NCBI RefSeq assembly: GCF_045207655.1
Contig: NZ_CP108785.1
Coordinates: 3,162,001 to 3,226,000 of the forward strand
Direction of reading: 5' to 3'
DNA length: 64,000 nt
From: Embleya sp045207655
GTDB lineage: Bacteria > Actinomycetota > Actinomycetes > Streptomycetales > Streptomycetaceae
Position numbers and translations under genes: made by a program. The notes under the pieces are model-generated. The model searched no databases. It was not told where the DNA came from and saw only the letters and a program-made list of their open reading frames with translations. Positions within the stretch are counted from its first letter, which is position 1. The number at the start of each line of letters is the position of its first letter. Of the stretch, positions 60,268 through 64,000 are shown piece after piece.

Positions 60268-62052
60268 CTAGGTCGAACGCGCCGCACGACGAAGGTAGTT
60301 CGGCCCGGTCGTGTAGTACTTGTTGATGTCGGCCGCGCCGGAGCGCTCCTTGCTGAGCAGCGTGCCGGCGGTGATCATCGCCTTGACCGGCAATCGTTGC
60401 CCGTCCAGCGCGCGGCGCCGCAGCTCCGGCGGTGCCAGCACGGCCAGTCGCTCGCCCACCAGCCGCAGCAGTCGGTCCCGCTCCGGCGGGGGCAGCGCGA
60501 ACGCGAGCGCACCGGCGCACAGATGCACGGTTATGGTGAGGAACAGGTCGGCGAGCGGGCCGTCGTCGGCGGTGTAGGTGCGCGCGTCGTCGAATCCGCC
60601 GTGCGGCAGCGGACAGCGGGCCGGGTTGACGCGCGGGCCGTCGTTGTCCTTGAACAGCAGGCGGGCCGGGCGTCCTCGGGCCAGGACCAGGGACAGGTTC
60701 TGCGGGTGTGATTCGAGCGCGATGCCGTACCGGAACAGCGTGGTCTGCCAGTCCAGGAGCAGCGTGAGGTAGGCGTCGAGCAGCGCGAATCGATCGCCCG
60801 CGTGGAATCGCCCGGCCGCCCGGTCCAGGACCAGGGCGCCGTCCGGTCCTCGGGCGAGCAGTGCGGCGAGCGGCAGCACGAGGGTGTGCTCCAGGTCGGG
60901 CGGATGCCGGCGCACCAGCACGCCCAGCAGTTCGTGGTCCGCGTGCAGGTAGCTCTGTTCGTCGGCGAGCAAGACCCGGTCGTGAAAGCGTGGTTCCCGG
61001 CGCAGCACCTCGGCGAGCAGCCGTCGGCCGGCGGCGCCGTCGACCAGGGTGCCGGGCTTGATGGTGCGCCGGTTGCGCACGCCGAGGGTGGCGATCGGCA
61101 GCGGGAGCTTGAGATGCACGGCCGGGTCGCGGGTCACCGCCACGGTGCGCATCGACAGGGTCGGGCGCACGTCCAGATACTCCCGGTCGGTCGGCACGGC
61201 CGGGTCCGGGAGTCGGTCGAACGTCAACGGGTGCACGGGCAGGGCGAGATGGCTGCCCGCGAGGTCGGGTCGGCCGAGGTCGGCGGGGGTCGGCCACCAG
61301 GGCGGCAGGGTCCCGGCGCGGGTGGTGGCGTCGCGCGGGAGCAGGGCCCAGCGCAGACGGAAGCTCGGGTGGTGTTCGGGCGCGTACCGGCGCAGCGCGG
61401 TCTCGGTCAGGCCGGAGCGGGCGCGCGCGGTGGGGTAGAGCGGATGGTCGACGTGCGCGGCCAGTGTGTCCAGGGCCGGGCCCGAGCCGAGCCCGGTCCA
61501 CGCGCTCGGGTCCGGGCCGTACCGGTCGGCGAGCCCGGCGCGAACGGCCGGGCCGGTGCGCGCGAGCAGTCGGCCCGCCCGGGCGGCCTGCCGGCATTCC
61601 TCGGCGAAGTCGTCGAAGCCGGACCGGTCCCGCGGATCCGCCCAGTCCCGCAGGATCGCGAGCAGTCGGTCGGTGTCGGTCACGCGCGCGCCGTCCCGCG
61701 ACGCCACCAGGAACGGCGCGCGGGTGGCGTACTCGCACTGGAACCCGTCGGCGCGGACCGGCAGCAGCAACGCGTCGGTGCCGGTCGGAGCGGTCAGTCG
61801 CAGCCAGGTCCCGTCCGGTCGTTGTTCGGGTACGGCGGTGCCGCGCAGGCCCAGGACGTCCTCGCGCAGCACGGTGTCCAGCACTCGACGCAGCAACTCA
61901 CCGTCGAAGCCACCGGGCCCGTCGGCCGGGTCGGCGGCATCGGCCGTTTCGGCCGCGGCCGTGTCGAGCGGCGGATCGCCGGCGGCGGCGTCGAGCGGCG
62001 CGTCCGTGCCGGCCGAGGGTGGCGGCGGATCGCCGGCCGCGTGTTCGGTCAC
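60268..62052 (-). CDS. IucA/IucC-family siderophore synthetase, second copy
   Basis: A 594-residue NIS synthetase paralogous to the downstream gene. An Ala/Asp/Pro-rich first 48 residues precede the synthetase fold. Blocks include LALPVHPLTFDRL, PTLSMRTVAVTRD, VHLKLPLPIATLGVRNRRTI, IALESHPQNLSLVLA and FKDNDGPRVNP. The C-terminal end, SGAADINKYYTTGPNYLRR, is Tyr/Asn-rich. The start is GTG at 62052 in a GTGA overlap with the ATP-grasp gene. Two synthetases would make two amide or ester bonds around an acid core. Confidence 0.9.
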   Translation of the reverse strand: MTEHAAGDPPPPSAGTDAPLDAAAGDPPLDTAAAETADAADPADGPGGFDGELLRRVLDTVLREDVLGLRGTAVPEQRPDGTWLRLTAPTGTDALLLPVRADGFQCEYATRAPFLVASRDGARVTDTDRLLAILRDWADPRDRSGFDDFAEECRQAARAGRLLARTGPAVRAGLADRYGPDPSAWTGLGSGPALDTLAAHVDHPLYPTARARSGLTETALRRYAPEHHPSFRLRWALLPRDATTRAGTLPPWWPTPADLGRPDLAGSHLALPVHPLTFDRLPDPAVPTDREYLDVRPTLSMRTVAVTRDPAVHLKLPLPIATLGVRNRRTIKPGTLVDGAAGRRLLAEVLRREPRFHDRVLLADEQSYLHADHELLGVLVRRHPPDLEHTLVLPLAALLARGPDGALVLDRAAGRFHAGDRFALLDAYLTLLLDWQTTLFRYGIALESHPQNLSLVLARGRPARLLFKDNDGPRVNPARCPLPHGGFDDARTYTADDGPLADLFLTITVHLCAGALAFALPPPERDRLLRLVGERLAVLAPPELRRRALDGQRLPVKAMITAGTLLSKERSGAADINKYYTTGPNYLRRAARST

Positions 62053-63257
62053 GGCGTGATGCTCCACTGCCGGCCGGTCAGGAAGTCCTCGGCGGCCCGG
62101 TCGACGGCGATCCGGTCGGTGCCGATGGTGCGCAGCACTCCGAGGTAGTCCCGGTTGGACCCGTACACCGGGTGTCGTTCGCCGATCGCGCGCAGCGGGT
62201 GGTAGTCCACGCGGGTGGCGCCGGCCGGGTCGGAGCGCACGCGGTCCGGGCCCGCGGTGAGGGTGCCCGCACGGTCGGCGCATGGGTAGTCCACCCGGGC
62301 GTGCCGGCCGGCGCGCGCGCCGAGGTCGGCGGGCAGGTCGGTGCCCAGGTGCACGCGCAGGATGTGCTCGAACAGCGGGATGCCGAGCACGTCCCGCAGC
62401 AGCAGGTCGCATTGGTCGCCGATGGCACGGTAGTTGACCTCGATGATCCGGGGTCGCCCGTCCTGGACCACGAATTCGGTGTGGCACGCCCCGAAACCCA
62501 CCCCCAGCGCGTCGAGTTGGGTGAGCACGGCGGCGGTGGTCGCGGCGGGCGGTTCGGGCACCAGATCCAGGCGTGTCTCGACGAAGTACGGCGGTGGCGA
62601 CAGTCGGGTGTGGAAGCCGCCCAGGACCCGGATGCCGTGCCGGTCGCCGAGCGTCTCCAGGGTGTGCAGTTCTCCCGACAGGAACTCCTCGACCAGCAGC
62701 GCCGCCGCCGGTCGCCGGGCCCGGATCTCGGCGCAGCGCTCGAGCAGTTCCGCGTCGTCCGTGACCAGGACCACGTCCTCGCCGGCGACGCCCTCGCGCG
62801 GTTTGACCACGCACGGATACGGCGGTGTGAGGTCGAACAGGTCGGCGACCGGCTGCCCGGGCGCCAGTTCGGCGGCCCAGACGGTGTCCGTGCCGGTGTC
62901 GGCCAGTCGGCCGCGCATCCGGGCCTTGTTCTTGGTCCGCAGCGCGGCCTTCCAGTCCTTGGCCGGGAGGTCGAAGTAGGAGGCGGCGAGGGCGGCTTGC
63001 ACCTGGAGGTGGTCGCTGTTGGTGAACACCGCGTCCGGGCGGTGCCCGCCCGAGATCCGGTCGATCACCGCGCGGAAGTCGCGGACGTCGCAGTCCAGCA
63101 CCCGCACCCCCGGGAGCGCGGCGCACAGTTCGCGGTGTCGCGCGGCGTACGCGGGGTCGGCCAGAAGGGTGACGTGCAGTCCGAGGCGGTGGGCGGCGGG
63201 CAGGAATCCCTCGGTCACCGAGTCGGTGGGATTGAGCGCGAGCAGGTACAGCCGCAT
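62049..63257 (-). CDS. ATP-grasp ligase of the siderophore operon
   Basis: A 402-residue ATP-grasp enzyme. The pre-ATP-grasp domain reads MRLYLLALNPTDSVTEGFLP. ATP-grasp blocks are PYPCVVKPREGVAGEDVVLV, LLVEEFLSGELHTLETLG, FGACHTEFVVQDGRPRIIEV and NYRAIGDQCDL. Enzymes of this kind join a carboxylate to an amine by an acyl-phosphate. It is the first gene of the operon, and an iron box lies upstream. Start: ATG at 63257 after GAGGGGG; an earlier ATG at 63281 has no ribosome site. ATP-grasp ligases are not standard in known NIS siderophore sets. Confidence 0.87.
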   Translation of the reverse strand: MRLYLLALNPTDSVTEGFLPAAHRLGLHVTLLADPAYAARHRELCAALPGVRVLDCDVRDFRAVIDRISGGHRPDAVFTNSDHLQVQAALAASYFDLPAKDWKAALRTKNKARMRGRLADTGTDTVWAAELAPGQPVADLFDLTPPYPCVVKPREGVAGEDVVLVTDDAELLERCAEIRARRPAAALLVEEFLSGELHTLETLGDRHGIRVLGGFHTRLSPPPYFVETRLDLVPEPPAATTAAVLTQLDALGVGFGACHTEFVVQDGRPRIIEVNYRAIGDQCDLLLRDVLGIPLFEHILRVHLGTDLPADLGARAGRHARVDYPCADRAGTLTAGPDRVRSDPAGATRVDYHPLRAIGERHPVYGSNRDYLGVLRTIGTDRIAVDRAAEDFLTGRQWSITP

Positions 63258-63384
63258 GCGTGATCGGTCCCCCTCGGACATGTCGACCCGGACACGGCGA
63301 ACCGGGCACCTCGACCCGGGCACGTCGAACGGGAACATCGACCGGAGCGTCGATCCGGACCCGTCCACCCGGACGCCCCACAAC

Positions 63385-63403
63385 TTAGGGTAGGCATACT
63401 TGC
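63385..63403 (-). promoter_or_regulatory. Imperfect iron box (DmdR/IdeR-like)
   Basis: TTAGGGTAGGCATACTTG resembles the actinobacterial iron box TTAGGTTAGGCTAACCTAA, with a good left half and a weaker right half. It lies 128 bases upstream of the ATP-grasp start and would repress the siderophore operon when iron is plentiful. Confidence 0.6.
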
Positions 63404-63495
63404 CGGCCAAATCCGGTCGGTCCCAGGGCCGTTCGGGTGTGCCTCGGGGAGTCCTCGGGTTCGCCCGGCGCGCCGGCGGCGGCCGGCGGAAGTCT

Positions 63496-63517
63496 GTGGT
63501 TAGGTTAACCTAACCAC
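63496..63517. promoter_or_regulatory. Perfect 22-bp palindromic iron box
   Basis: The half-site GTGGTTAGGTT is followed directly by its exact complement. The centre TTAGGTTAACCTAA is a compact form of the DmdR/IdeR iron box. It lies about 50 bases before the siderophore-interacting protein gene and about 240 before the divergent siderophore operon. Confidence 0.75.
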
Positions 63518-63569
63518 GACATCGTCTCGGGTCGTCCGTGGCCGACCGTGTCCGAGAGGGCGAGTTCCA

Positions 63570-64000
63570 ATCTCCACCGAACGTGAACGCCGGGCGCAGC
63601 TCTACCGGCCCTTCCAGCTCACCGTGGTCCGCAACACGCCGATCACCCGCAACGCCACCCGGATCACCCTGACCGGTCCCAGGTTGGCGCACTTCGTCCC
63701 GGGCGGACCCGACCAGCGGGTCAAGCTCTTCGTGCCGCGCGAGGGTCGGCCCGCGTCCCGGATCACCCGGGACGACCTGACCTGGCGTGAGGCGTGGACG
63801 CGGATCCCCGAGGCCGACCGGCCGTACCAGCGCACCTACACCGTGCGCGCGCACCGGTCGGATCCGGTCGAGATCGACATCGACTTCGCGCTGCACGCGC
63901 CGGGCGGACCCGCCTGTCGCTGGGCCCGCGCCGCGCGTCCCGGCGACGCCATCGAGTTGCTCGGGCCGACCGCCGAGCGCAACGGCGGCTACAGCTTCGA
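63570..64000 (+). CDS. Siderophore-interacting protein (FAD-binding ferric-siderophore reductase), partial
   Basis: The visible 143 codons match the SIP family of flavin-dependent ferric-siderophore reductases: a beta-barrel start (RPFQLTVVRNTPITRNATRI), FVPGGPDQRVKLFVPR, the FAD-binding RTYTVRAH and PGDAIELLGP. The gene runs off the window. The frame has no ATG, GTG, TTG or CTG where homologues begin. The best-placed start is ATC at 63570, just before STERERRAQ, with GAGGGCGAG upstream. Either a rare ATC start is used or the start is mutated. It is divergent from the siderophore operon behind a strong iron box and would release iron from the siderophore. Confidence 0.85.
   Translation, partial: MSTERERRAQLYRPFQLTVVRNTPITRNATRITLTGPRLAHFVPGGPDQRVKLFVPREGRPASRITRDDLTWREAWTRIPEADRPYQRTYTVRAHRSDPVEIDIDFALHAPGGPACRWARAARPGDAIELLGPTAERNGGYSF

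Overview
This window is very GC-rich DNA from an actinomycete. The family is most likely Streptomycetaceae or a close relative (Streptomyces, Embleya or Kitasatospora type). The signs are strong third-position GC bias, GTG starts, four-base ATGA overlaps, a SpoIIE-type phosphatase, a PucR regulator, an ECF41 sigma factor, DmdR/IdeR-like iron boxes and a DasR-like operator. No insertion sequence, phage gene, rRNA, convincing tRNA or CRISPR array was seen. All calls come from reading the sequence; no database search was run.

Layout. (1) 1-845, minus: the edge of a class II lanthipeptide cluster, with a 67-residue precursor and the start of a LanM synthetase. (2) 1.28-16.95 kb, plus: a four-gene NRPS operon plus MbtH, with domain order A-T-C / C-A-T / C-A-T / C-A-T-TE-MFS. 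All junctions are coupled or nearly so. It has an acyl-ligase-like loading domain, tandem condensation domains, a cysteine-nucleophile thioesterase and a fused exporter. A DasR-like site lies upstream. (3) 17.1-20.0 kb, minus: a secreted alpha/alpha-toroid protein behind a cobalamin riboswitch, then an acyl-CoA-dehydrogenase-like protein with a decayed C terminus. (4) 20.4-24.5 kb, plus: M19 dipeptidase, M20 hydrolase, GNAT transferase and N-succinylamino acid racemase-like enzyme, the gene set of a D- to L-amino acid conversion pathway. (5) 24.6-28.5 kb: an ACT-domain protein behind an ilv-like attenuator, a PEP mutase/isocitrate lyase family enzyme behind a palindromic operator, and an oxidoreductase-ECF41 pair. 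(6) 28.7-33.8 kb: a possible toxin-immunity pair, remains of at least four genes (FAH family, indolepyruvate oxidoreductase, flavin monooxygenase, TetR), a membrane protein and a 17-bp tandem repeat. (7) 34.2-40.2 kb: secreted M4 metalloprotease, CocE-type hydrolase and type B carboxylesterase. (8) 40.3-54.1 kb: a second D-peptide locus with a P1 aminopeptidase broken by a stop codon, class A-like serine hydrolase, DppA-type D-aminopeptidase, D-aminopeptidase/beta-lactamase family protein, a dipeptide ABC transporter, a paralogue of the GNAT enzyme and a PucR regulator. (9) 54.1-57.1 kb: small membrane protein, PP2C phosphatase, methyltransferase-like protein and TmrB-like ATPase. (10) 57.2-64.0 kb: an NRPS-independent siderophore operon (ATP-grasp ligase, two IucA/IucC synthetases, PLP decarboxylase) divergent from a siderophore-interacting protein, with two iron boxes between them.

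How they may work together. Regions 4 and 8 look like two halves of one D-amino-acid/D-peptide scavenging system. Peptides would be imported, cut by D-specific peptidases, and the D-residues succinylated, racemised and desuccinylated to L-amino acids. The NRPS operon and the lanthipeptide cluster are separate natural-product loci. The siderophore locus is iron-controlled. The pathway links are inference from gene content.
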